A stretch of 64,000 bases of DNA from Paragonimus westermani (taxonomy: Eukaryota > Platyhelminthes > Trematoda > Plagiorchiida > Troglotrematidae): assembly GCA_008508345.1 (NCBI GenBank), contig QNGE01001283.1, forward strand, positions 95,216-159,215. Direction: 5' to 3'. The notes under the pieces are model-generated. The model ran no database searches and was not told where the DNA came from. It was given only the letters and a program-made list of their open reading frames with translations. The translations under genes were made by a program, and so were the position numbers. This document shows, one piece after another, positions 54,396-64,000 of the stretch. Each line of letters opens with the position of its first letter. Positions within the stretch are counted from its first letter, which is position 1.

Positions 54396-56482
54396 TATTT
54401 CAAAATGACGTATGTACTTTCAAATGAAGTTACGGGTGGTGTTAATTTAAGGGCGTACAGAAAATCGCACGTATTATCACTGTGTAGCGCGGGTTGATGA
54501 ACCACACACACCTCCGATTTAATCGCTTGTCAACTGCTGGCCCTTAACCACTTGAACTATTATTCCGTGTCTGTGCTGTTTATTGCTTCATGAAGGACCA
54601 TTTATACGTTTTGTGTGATATCGTTTTACGTAATGTTATCTGGAGAAGGGGAGCTCGCAAATTTTTTTTGACCGACTGCCTGTCTGGCCAGGCCGGAGTC
54701 GGTACGACTCCGCCGTGTGGTGCAGGCCAACTCCGGTACGACTCGTGGCAGACGAGGGCCGACTCCGGTTTGTTTGCTGGGATAAGTCTTAGGTTTTCGT
54801 ACCCAACGATCTCTTCATATACTACGTCAGGTTAACGCATAAGTGTGAATATAAACTTAGGGTGTCGTGCCAAGTACGATAAAACTGTTGCACAGGGTAG
54901 GGTGATGTGGGATTAACTCTCTTACAGGGGACCGTAAACTCCTACATATTGAGGCCGTACATTTGTGGTTGTAGTGTAATCGATTGATCGGAATAAACAG
55001 AGCGTTCATATGTCGCAGTGTATCCTCCCCCTCTACATTGAGGACCTAGAGTTCCAATCTTCCTGTGCATCGCATCCTACCGTTATTTGACTGCAACGAA
55101 CCATACTACCGACCATTGCAAAGTAGTAATGTGCCATTATTTTATCGGGCGCGTGTGCTGTTGTTTTGCTCGTCCACAGTGTTTCTGCCACGCCACTCAC
55201 AACACTCTGTAGCTTGTATGTTTATTCTACGGTTATCCCACAACAAGTGGTTGTTTTGTTAGGTTATTTGTATTGGTGCACTATTCGACCGCAGGGTTGC
55301 TGAGCTAAACTTCAGAAAAGTCACTGAACCCGGTCGTATTCCATCACACCGTGATCGGTCGAAATCCATCCACAGGGACTAGCCAGTACCTTTAGTACAT
55401 CTTAACTCCAACTCACCAGCCTGACACCAAAATTTCTAGGTTTCTTCCCCACAGTTTCTCAAAGGCAAGGCAGCTTGATGTTGAAATCTTCTTGTATCAG
55501 TGTACGTATTAGTAGAGAACATTCCAATCAGTTGGTGACAAGTACGAAAACTAATGCAAGATTTACAAGCAAGGATTGGATCTGTTTGTGATAATAAGAC
55601 GGTTTGACCCACCTCAGAGATCTATATTTTTTAAAGCTTCCTTGAAATTTCCCATTATACTTCTGGATCCTTAACACTAGAACAACTAGGAAATCTCCTC
55701 CCCTAGAACTACAATAGGGGTCTTATATGACCTATGCTACGTATTGGTGTTTTCCTCATCAGTGTTTCGGGGATAAGCATAAAAACAGTTGTGTATCGGT
55801 TTGCAAACAATATGTAATCATGTGGCCCCATCAATAAGCCGATACACGAACATGAAGTTGAGCGGTACCATCTAGACGCAAACAATACGCTGCTCGGATT
55901 AACAAATCTATGGTTTTTCGTATGTCACAGCTAGTCGGGTGTGGCTTTTGAAGTATGCTGTGTTATGGTGACCTAAAATGAACCTTGGAACCCTTTTGCA
56001 GTGACGTGTACTTCAACCATCGGTAGAGGTAGAAAATGTGCAGAAACCACGCCCTCAACCTGGGTGAATTCATCAAGGGGCCTGGTTGCAAGTTCGCTAC
56101 TCAACTTCAGTCAGGCCACGATAATCATAAAAATGCTAGGAAAACGTGATTCAATGGAACTAATTACAATCTGCGAATGCGACCTCATCAGTTGCATTGT
56201 GGAACACTTAGTTTTTCGAATGATCGCGAATCACAGGGTCCGCAAGAGGTAGTCGCAGGCACAACGTTGTATTCATTTTGACACTCAGATGTTGAACATC
56301 GTTTAGTTCTTTTCGCAATCCGATGGGTGAGTTCAAATATGAGGTAAAAGGTGATGTTCACACAATCATGTCGGCAGGTCGAGTGTAGGCGTTTTCTGAA
56401 TAACTTTAAAGTCCAATGTGTCTCTTTAATTTGCGCAAGTATTCAAAACTGCCACATCGAAGAGATTTCCGAAAACAGCTAT
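54396..56482. other. No gene; GC-rich palindromic patch
   Basis: Contains a GC-rich patch at 54680-54775 with a perfect 8-bp stem, CGGAGTCG-GTA-CGACTCCG (54694-54712), and repeated 'actccggt'/'cgactc' words. The rest shows only short unrecognised frames (54590-54835, 55065-55262, 56001-56252). Confidence 0.5.
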
Positions 56483-56943
56483 CGGTGTAGCGACCTCTTA
56501 GAATGGCTTAACTTTCGTTGGTATTTTGTTATGAATTTCGATACTTCCGATAGCGGCATGTTTGTTTATCTCAGTGGTGTGTCCTTTTTCCGCTCGTAAT
56601 TCTCTCACTCACCAAATGGCGTGAACTTTTGTCGGGCTCACCAGTTTGTAGGGGGAATCTCCCACAAAGTTTCACTCCAGGCACGGTGAGTTACCCAAGC
56701 AGCAATAATTCAGAAAACAGCGAACAGCGCAATACAATGTTTATTGCCACGACCTAGAAGAAAAACAACGGTACAGCCAGAAGACGTCCTGCGTGTAGCG
56801 CGCGGAACGGAAAAGTGAGGGAATTACAATGAGCAGATAAAGGACATACCATTGAGATAAACAAACATGCCGCTATCGGAAGTGTCAAAATTCACAACAA
56901 TATACCACCAAAATTTAAGCCATTCTAAGAGGTCGCTACATCG
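56483..56943. repeat. Inverted repeat, ~127-bp arms
   Basis: The left arm 56483-56608 matches the reverse complement of 56815-56943 at roughly 80 percent by eye, around a 206-base spacer. Both arms read as related peptides pointing towards the centre ('CSDLLEWL', then 'VNFDTSDSGMFVYLNG' or its variant), with both silent and replacement differences. The outermost shared block is 'gtagcgacctcttagaatgg'. It could be the ends of a foldback element or two inverted copies of a coding fragment. Confidence 0.8.
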
Positions 56944-57961
56944 GCCACCGTCTAGGTGCGCACCATTTGCTGCACCTCCGCGATATGTTGTCGATAATGT
57001 CCACCTCACATTTTTTTTGTGTTGTAGAAGAAAACTATATTTCGGAGCTTTCTTTCTGATTAAGCATGTACACTTTGTTACAAAATTGGAAGTTGACCAA
57101 TAGAATTCCTTTTCTTGATTTGACACTTTGTTGCCCACTCAACGCACTCCATTAGAATGAGGTTTCATATTGAACGCGAAGTCTGGTTTCGCTTCTTCCG
57201 TGCTCCATTGTTGGTCAACTATACCGTCCTCACTAGTGGTATACACTGTTTACGGGACTAGTGTACTAAAGTCAGACTGATGAAAATCCGTCAACTGTAA
57301 TGTTGCAACTTTTGACGAATACATTTTCTGTCGGACGCAACAACAACAACAACTTCTGATACAAAAGTTTCATCGCTTCACAGGTCTCTATCCTATACAT
57401 TCGAATGCAGTAAAATTTACATCTTTTAGATGTTCGGATGATAGTTACAATACCTAATAATTAGTATCCGCAAGACCATTAAGCATTGGAATAACATCAC
57501 AAAAAGATTCAAGCAAAGTGTACATAACTAAAAAATATAGCAGGTGCATTTACAGCATGGGTTCAGACAAAACACAAATACAAAATCCGTGAGTGTGGTT
57601 ATTGTAGTCCTGGGTGGAATCCTATACATGTCGATATACAGAATGAAAACACTATGTACTCCACGGAGCACTGTATTGCCTCACCAATGCGCGAGAGACC
57701 CAAGTAAGTTGTATTCACACACATAAGCAGCCTAGTTGTCTTGCGGGCCTCCACGAAGACGCTGGGTTGAATCACGTATGTGCGTGTGTCCTGACCTTTA
57801 CTACTGTAGTGAGGACAGAGGTTGCACCATACTACTTACACCACTGTTCAGTAGCAGCATGGACCGAAATGATCGCGGGATAAATACGGGAGAGATACGG
57901 GAAGGATCATTGGAAGGCAGAATGACATAGAATGGCTTTCGCCACATGACGAAACTGAGAC
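56944..57961. other. No recognisable gene
   Basis: A (CAA)n run lies at about 57339-57354. Otherwise only short open frames of no known family. Confidence 0.4.
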
Positions 57962-58479
57962 ATGGTGTCCAAAGCGACTGGATCATCCTCGGACCAGTGT
58001 GGCGTGCAAATGAATGTTTCTGTTCGTAGTCCCGTTGAGATGCATAAGTCGTGTGTTGGTTACCCAAATAAACAATTTCTGTGCCTCCCGCCTTCTGGGT
58101 TCACAACGCTGCTACCTTGGCGAGGTGGTCAGGCTTATGTGCTGTATCGACTCGCCGGGCTTGCAGTTTCAACCGTGTCAGAGTGGTCAAAGGGGAGCAT
58201 CCAGACAGAATGTAGTTGGCTCACTGTGGATGATCTCGGTGTTTTGTGTTATGTTTCGACTTGATGCTTGTTCTTGTCTGTTCCGGTTTCTTTGTTGTCT
58301 TGTTTGTCTCTGCAACAGAACTGGTCGTAATGTATGTTGGCATTATAGATGTATTGCTCTCGAGCCTGTGCGTAGCCAGTGCAATTTGGTCGTTGCCCGT
58401 GGTCTACATTTTTGCGATTGTGTGTTTAAGTGTGTTATCCGCTGACTTGCGACACACACTTTTGAGTCAAATACTCTTG

Positions 58480-58720
58480 TTTAGGGCCCTAATCGCTCTG
58501 CTGTCCAGGTCTGGGCGTGCTAACAGTATCTGAAGCTCATACAAACTATGATTTTACAACTTAATGCAAATACCATACTGCACCGGCCATCCCGCAGAAT
58601 AAACATGGTTATCCTATCTGCTGTTTGCGACAGAGTGGATAGGCGGAAATATGTAACTGACAGACACTCCCCCATCCCATCCCCTAATGATCCTATCAGC
58701 AGGAATCCTAGAGCAGACAA
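58480..58720 (+). repeat. LINE 5' leader, copy 3
   Basis: Aligns with the reverse complement of 5950-5660: 'ccctaatcgctct'/'ccctaatcgttct', 'aggtctgggcg', 'ccatactgca' and 'gtggataggcg'. As protein it reads 'PSRRINMVILSAVCDRVDRR' against 'PSRSINRVALSAAYSRVDRR' at the other site. It is directly followed by the endonuclease start ('FSIATRNVRTLD'). Confidence 0.75.
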
Positions 58721-58779
58721 TGGTCACTGGAGTTTTAGTAACACGAAGATCCACTTGAGGAACTCCTGGGGACACAAGA

Positions 58780-59520
58780 CGTTTTCGATTGCGACACGGA
58801 ATGTGCGCACACTGGATCGATGCAGCTCCACAGGACGGCTGGTACGGTGAACCGCACTGATCGCTATGGAACTGAGTCTGTATGGAAGCGATGTAGCAGC
58901 CTTGAAGGAGAGAAGGCTTACACCTCGAGGTTAGCTCCGAGAAGCATGTGATGGATACATCTTCTTCTGGATAGTTTACCCGACAGATGGTGCTGGGGCT
59001 CATAGTGTCTGTTTCACTGCCGCTGATCGCCTCAATGTTTTGATGATAGGTGAACTGCACGGCATCATCCCTCAAATCTTGTCGATGCGCATGCGACTCG
59101 GTCAAGGTAAGTGTGCCACATTTGTTAGTGTTTGTGGTCTAACTATGTACCACACTGGTGACACAAAGGACCAGTTCTATGAGCAGCTGTTCGCCACAAT
59201 TCGGTGGGCGTCGGTGATTGACCGATTGTTCGTTCTAGGTGACTTGAATGACGGAGATGGCGCGAATCAACAGCTTGGCCGGCACTCTTCGGATCTGATG
59301 GTGTTGTTTCAGTCAACGAGACGGGTGATTGTCTGCTCCTTCTGTGTGGGACTCACCGGCTGGCTATCACAAATACACGATACCAGTTGGATGCGGGCGA
59401 CGCCACGACGTAGACCCACCCATGAAGCGGTCATCATCATTCGCTTGTTTACGTGGTTGTGCTGCAGCGCGACATTCGTGAAGTGCCTGTCACGCCAGTG
59501 ATGCGCGGCGCTGAATATAG
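58780..59520 (+). pseudogene. LINE endonuclease domain (second lineage)
   Basis: The + strand gives 'FSIATRNVRTLDRCSSTGRL' (the usual iaTwNVRTL opening), then after frameshifts 'RLGQGKCATFVSVCGLTMYH' and 'DTKDQFYEQLFATIR' (svYAPTM....KD.FYe.L). It continues with 'DRLFVLGDLNDGDGAN' (GDfNa), 'TSWMRATPRRRPTHE' (TWmHPRs..WH) and a final part leading to 'MRGAEYSADHKLVKNK' (the SDH motif, here ADH). The catalytic layout is recognisable but the frame is broken at several points. Confidence 0.75.
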
Positions 59521-59659
59521 CGCCGATCATAAACTGGTCAAAAACAAATTGTTTATTCATGCCTGTAAGCCTGCTTATTGTAAACCTTCCGAACGACGGC
59601 GGAAGTTGGATGTCAAACGACTGGAGAACTATCAGACGAGGGCTGCCGGGAAAGCTGTC

Positions 59660-60470
59660 AGCTCCCGTAGGCCGTCTACATGGACTTCACCAAGGTGTTT
59701 GATTCCTTGAGCCGCGAGGCGTTAGGGACAGTGTTCCGTGAGTTTCGATGTCCAGTTAATTTCTTCATTTAGATTCGAACGTTACATGTGGATATCAAAG
59801 CGTAGGTACGATCGTGTGGATCGACCTTTAATGGTTTTGTTATCGGCGCTGGCGTGGGTCAGGGTTGTGTCTTAACATTAACCCTATTTCGGTTTATATT
59901 TGACTGTCATGTTAACAGTTGGTTTCCAGGACTCGGTGGAGGATGACGGTGAGGTTGAGTACCGAACGGATGGACGCCTACCACATATTCGATGTTTCGG
60001 CGCCTCAATTCGTTTAAAGACCTCATCGATTCGTGTGCTTCTCTTCGCACACAGTGAAGGTGAACCACAATGACTAACCTCGGCTTTGTGATAGCAGCAT
60101 CAAAGTTTGGATTGGATATCTACACAGGCAAGATATTTTCTTTCTTTCAGCCTTCTTCGGTCGAAGGTGCTGTTCCTGCACTGGAGCCTGAAATTCGCAT
60201 CATTGGAGATGTGGTCGACAGGTGCGCAAACTCCTGCTACTTGGATGGCAATTTGTCGCGGATCCGTTCAAGGGCCGCCAGTTACGAGCTTACGCGGCGA
60301 AGGCTAGTACTGCTCTCGGATGTGTTGAAAAACGTGTCTGGAAGAACTACAGTCTTAAGATGAGTGCTCAGTTATGTGTCTGCCGTTCAATGATGTTGTC
60401 TATACTACTGTATGGCAGTGAAACTTGGACAGTGTATTGGCGGAACGTGCGCTATCTGAGCCGTTTCCAT
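59660..60470 (+). pseudogene. LINE RT and post-RT region (second lineage)
   Basis: Motif A is 'VYMDFTKVFDSLSREAL' (about 59673-59722) and motif B 'GAGVGQGCVLTLTLFRFIFD' (about 59845-59905). The region expected to hold YADD is absent or destroyed (59950-60060). 'LGFVIAASKFGLDI' and 'EPEIRIIGDVVDR' follow, then 'YELTRRRLVLLSDVLKNVSG' and 'MMLSILLYGSETWTVYWRN'. This order matches the palm-thumb-tail of the family. Confidence 0.75.
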
Positions 60471-60990
60471 TAACAGTGTCTAAGACACACCTTGTGTATC
60501 CGCTGATCGGACATGGTCTCGAACACTGAGATACTGTGAAAGAGTGGACACGGACGGAATGGAATCCATGCTGATGCTCAGTCAGTTTCGTGGGTCAGGT
60601 CCGTCGAATGAATGATGACCGTATTCCAAAACGAGTGTTGCATGAGCACGTGGAATAGGGTAATTGAAATCCTGGTGATCAAAAGCTGAGATACCAGGAT
60701 GGTATCCAGATATGTCGTTCGCGTTGTGACATTGAATTGGCGTTGAACCGGACAGTCTGGAAAAGTGTGATCCGGAACGAGCGTCCAGAATTTCAATGAG
60801 CAGCTATTGCGCAGCCGAGAACGGAAGCGGGCTGTACGCAAGGGAACTATCGGTGCCGTAGGTCACGATGGCATGACTTTATGGCGTTGCAATGTGTGTG
60901 GTCTTGAATACGCTGGCCTTTTGAGATTAGTAGGTTATCAATTTACTCATAGTACACCGTCGACGAAGAGACAACTAGTGTGTTAAGCTC

Positions 60991-61223
60991 AAGTAGGTCG
61001 TATTGTTTATGTCCATTTTCTGTTGTTCCTATCAACCCACGAATACCGTCGTCTGGCTCTCACCCGCCGTCGTTTTCAGCAATCTAAGTGCCTGTGGCCT
61101 TCCACCCTTCCTTCTTCTACACCTTTTTGGTGCACTGCATGGTAAATTTTTTGCATGTCCTCTTTCAGTCCAACCTTGAACACTGTTTCTTCTCTTATCC
61201 CGTCTACAATGCACCAACATGTA
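60991..61223. other. No recognisable gene
   Basis: Sequence between the LINE tail and the duplicated block; nothing recognised. Confidence 0.4.
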
Positions 61224-62468
61224 CTCATGTAATGGAGTATTTCTTGCATTGTATTTCCAAAATTTTCCTGCTCAGCTCAAATCTTACCGTTAAAGTCACT
61301 TTCTGTTCATTTCTGGAGAGATAGGAGTTTAAGTTTCGTACCAACCTATCAATTAGCTAACCGGCATTGGCCGGCTGGACACGAAATCCTCACTCACACA
61401 TCTCCTGGTCTCGTTCTTTCAGGTTTATACCGGATACGTGGTATGTGAGTGAAACACAAGTGGTGGAGCGCAAGCCACTTATGGTGATGATTAATAGCAG
61501 GCATCCTTTGGCATCGGTCATAGTGACAGGATAATCCGAACAGAATGCTGTCAACCGTGTATGTCTGTTGCATTAAACGCACCGCTGTTGTTGTTGGTGG
61601 TGGTGTTGTCTGAAGCCACTGTGAGGACATGCACGTGAGGGCCGCTCGGTGACGATGTATGGACGTTACATTTTGGTCACATGCTACAGACAGCCGGTCT
61701 AGACACATGACCTTGACCATACCACAGTATGGTGCTACAAATCCGTACGTCCCGTTACCAGCCTACATCCACAATTCTATCCCGTACATGTCTGGTTTGT
61801 TCGACATGAATGCAGTTATTCGCGTATAGTATTAACACCTCTTCGATCGTGAAGGTCTAAGGTGTGTAAAAGGTTGTACGTTTTGCAGTGAATCCTTCGA
61901 AGTTACTTCTTACCTGAATGAACTGATCATTGTCTTTGTATGATTGAACTGACCTCTTCACCGAAAAGAGATTTTTTATCGTAACTGTCACAATTCGGTT
62001 TTCGTAGCACTAGCTCCGTTGGTGCTGTTTGTCTGCATCGCCATTCTGACTGGACAGAAATAAGAGTGAGTATATTTGTTATGTTTGTATACAAATCACT
62101 GGACCTTTTCTTTCGATCGTCCACTGTGCAATCACTTTATGGCCCCAGCCTATACTCGCCTAAGGTTGAAAGAGCATATTCATTTGTGTTCTTCATCGCC
62201 AACAAAAACTGTCGCGAAATGTGGACATTAATGAAACGGTTAAGTGTTGTCAGCCACGCCATATAGCAGATTTTTCACGATATGGAACGGTTAAACTATA
62301 AATCCGGAGGTTCTCGCATCTTCTCTATTTAAATCACTTTCTTCAACTGACGATTTCCTCCCTAGTGAACGCATACCTGTATATAACGGTCAGTTTCAGT
62401 TCTGTTATTCCTGCATGGTGAATGCAGGCCACCCGGTTTCTCTTTCCAAACTGTAGATGCACATTCGG
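61224..62468. repeat. 1245-bp duplicated block, left copy
   Basis: Repeated at 62470-63714 with a single N (62469) between the copies. The first ~900 bases look identical; about a dozen substitutions appear by eye in the last ~350 bases. The open frames inside (for example 61394-61720 on the minus strand) match no family. A TG-rich run lies near 61570-61605. Confidence 0.9.
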
Positions 62469-62469
62469 N
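62469..62469. other. Single-N join between duplicated blocks
   Basis: A lone N exactly between two near-identical 1245-base blocks, as at 16476. Confidence 0.95.
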
Positions 62470-63714
62470 CTCATGTAATGGAGTATTTCTTGCATTGTAT
62501 TTCCAAAATTTTCCTGCTCAGCTCAAATCTTACCGTTAAAGTCACTTTCTGTTCATTTCTGGAGAGATAGGAGTTTAAGTTTCGTACCAACCTATCAATT
62601 AGCTAACCGGCATTGGCCGGCTGGACACGAAATCCTCACTCACACATCTCCTGGTCTCGTTCTTTCAGGTTTATACCGGATACGTGGTATGTGAGTGAAA
62701 CACAAGTGGTGGAGCGCAAGCCACTTATGGTGATGATTAATAGCAGGCATCCTTTGGCATCGGTCATAGTGACAGGATAATCCGAACAGAATGCTGTCAA
62801 CCGTGTATGTCTGTTGCATTAAACGCACCGCTGTTGTTGTTGGTGGTGGTGTTGTCTGAAGCCACTGTGAGGACATGCACGTGAGGGCCGCTCGGTGACG
62901 ATGTATGGACGTTACATTTTGGTCACATGCTACAGACAGCCGGTCTAGACACATGACCTTGACCATACCACAGTATGGTGCTACAAATCCGTACGTCCCG
63001 TTACCAGCCTACATCCACAATTCTATCCCGTACATGTCTGGTTTGTTCGACATGAATGCAGTTATTCGCGTATAGTATTAACACCTCTTCGATCGTGAAG
63101 GTCTAAGGTGTGTAAAAGGTTGTACGTTTTGCAGTGAATCCTTCGAAGTTACTTCTTACCTGAATGAACTGATCATTGTCTTTGTATGATTGAACTGACC
63201 TCTTCACCGAAAAGAGATTTTTTATCGTAACTGTCACAATTCGGTTTTCGTAGCACTAGCTCCGTTGGTGCTGTTTGTCTGCATCGCCATTCTGACTGGA
63301 CAGAAATAAGAGTGAGTATATTTGTTATGTTTGTATACAAATCACTGGACCTTTTCTTTCGATCGTCCACTGTGCAATCACTTTATGGCCCGAGCGTATA
63401 CTCGCCTAAAGTTGAAAGAGCATGTTCATTCGTGTTCTTCATCGCCAACAAAAACTGTCGCGAAATGTGGACATTAATGAAACGGCCAAGTGTTGTCAGC
63501 CACGCCATATAGCAGATTTTTCACGATATGGAACTGTTAAACTATAAATCCGGAGGTTCTCGCATCTTCTTTATTTAAATTATTTTCTTCAACTGACGAT
63601 TTCCTCCCTAGTGAACGCATACCTGTATATAACGGTCAGTTTCAGTTCTGTTATTCCTGCATGGTGAATGCAGGCCACCCGGTTTCTGTTTCCAAACTGT
63701 AGATGCACATTCGG
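62470..63714. repeat. 1245-bp duplicated block, right copy
   Basis: Partner of 61224-62468, offset 1246. It then continues into unique sequence at 63715. Probably the alternative haplotype or an unmerged contig overlap. Confidence 0.9.
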
Positions 63715-64000
63715 TTGCACGAATAGGGCTATTCCGTTTTACCATCTCAAAGTCGATTTCATTCAAATATCTCCCATAAGAAATACAACATAGCGGACAA
63801 ACCGGCTTTCAGTGATTCATCATCAGGCCATATACATCACATTTACATCGGAAAATTTACAAGGGAATCATTGAAAGGGTAAACGGGGAACGGATGGTTA
63901 GTGACGTCAGTGAACTCAGTGTGAAAGTTGATCAGTGGATCCTGGCAAGCTAAAAGGGTGGACGATGGCCAAGGCAGATACAAAACATGAACGAAAAGTT
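63715..64000. other. No recognisable gene at the right edge
   Basis: No coding signal, RNA gene or repeat partner was recognised in the last 286 bases. Confidence 0.4.

Larger units (their letters stand above)
57962..60990 (+). mobile_element. Second-lineage LINE with shared leader
   Basis: Layout: a possible upstream region (57962-58480), the leader shared with the 5.7-kb element (58480-58720), an endonuclease (58780-59520), a linker, RT (59660-60470), a post-RT region and a C2H2-like zinc finger (about 60880-60955). The motifs differ from the RTE-type copies: 'YMDFTKVFDSLSREAL', 'GVGQGCVLTLTLF' and 'LLYGSETWTVYWRN'. The post-RT block 'FVGQVRRMNDDRIPKRVL' corresponds to the usual RWaGHv.RM.d.RlPK. 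Stops and frameshifts occur throughout, and the YADD box is missing. The 5' limit is uncertain. Confidence 0.75.

Noticed and set aside
63790..63830. Minus-strand CTGATGA...GAAA...GTC, hammerhead-like
   Set aside because: The bases between CTGATGA and GAAA do not form a closing stem II next to GAAA, and no stem I or III partner is evident.
1..64000. CRISPR arrays, bacterial operons, phage or plasmid genes
   Set aside because: No regularly spaced short repeats and no compact gene clusters; the gene structure is animal-like throughout.

Overview
The window looks like nuclear DNA of a flatworm, most likely a digenean trematode. This is inferred from one animal-type gene broken by about 10-kb introns, eukaryotic tRNA genes, and a dense population of decayed non-LTR retrotransposons together with Penelope-like, Ty3/gypsy-like, Tc1/mariner-like and tRNA-derived SINE remnants. 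Nothing bacterial is seen: no operons, ribosome binding sites or CRISPR. The species was not determined.

The one host protein gene I can support is the 3' half of HSDL2 (hydroxysteroid dehydrogenase-like protein 2) on the + strand. It has three exons (14958-15370, 25225-25395, 36907-37145) joined by two phase-1 introns of 9.9 and 11.5 kb. They encode 273 residues: the second half of the SDR domain with the YxxxK catalytic pair, an acidic linker and a complete SCP2 sterol-carrier domain. Exons for the first ~130 residues were not found. Three tRNA genes lie further right: Gln(TTG) at 49812-49883 (-), and Leu(TAA) twice, at 52358-52441 and 53660-53743 (+).

1-14.9 kb is a graveyard of RTE-type LINE copies in both orientations, plus a gypsy RNase H scrap and a second LINE lineage. 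Intron 1 of HSDL2 holds two SINE copies, a foldback repeat, a broken Tc1/mariner-like transposase and a 745-base assembly gap. Intron 2 holds a mariner-like transposase remnant abutting a near-complete dead LINE, a 104-bp-arm hairpin, an unrecognised 195-codon ORF, and a Penelope-like GIY-YIG fragment ending 53 bases before the last exon. After HSDL2 come a candidate solo LTR, an RT scrap, a third SINE copy, another LINE C-terminus and the tRNA genes. These are followed by a dense run of perfect palindromes (54.1-54.4 kb), an inverted repeat (56.5-56.9 kb), and a second-lineage LINE with a shared 5' leader (58.5-61 kb).

Three sites carrying Ns (16476, 52597-53221, 62469) are flanked by near-identical direct repeats. 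This pattern suggests unresolved haplotypes or gap-closure artefacts, so the duplicated tRNA-Leu may be one locus. I found no convincing new multi-gene system. The most unusual non-coding signals are the palindrome cluster, a leader shared between two LINE lineages, and a SINE family with a hammerhead-like core.
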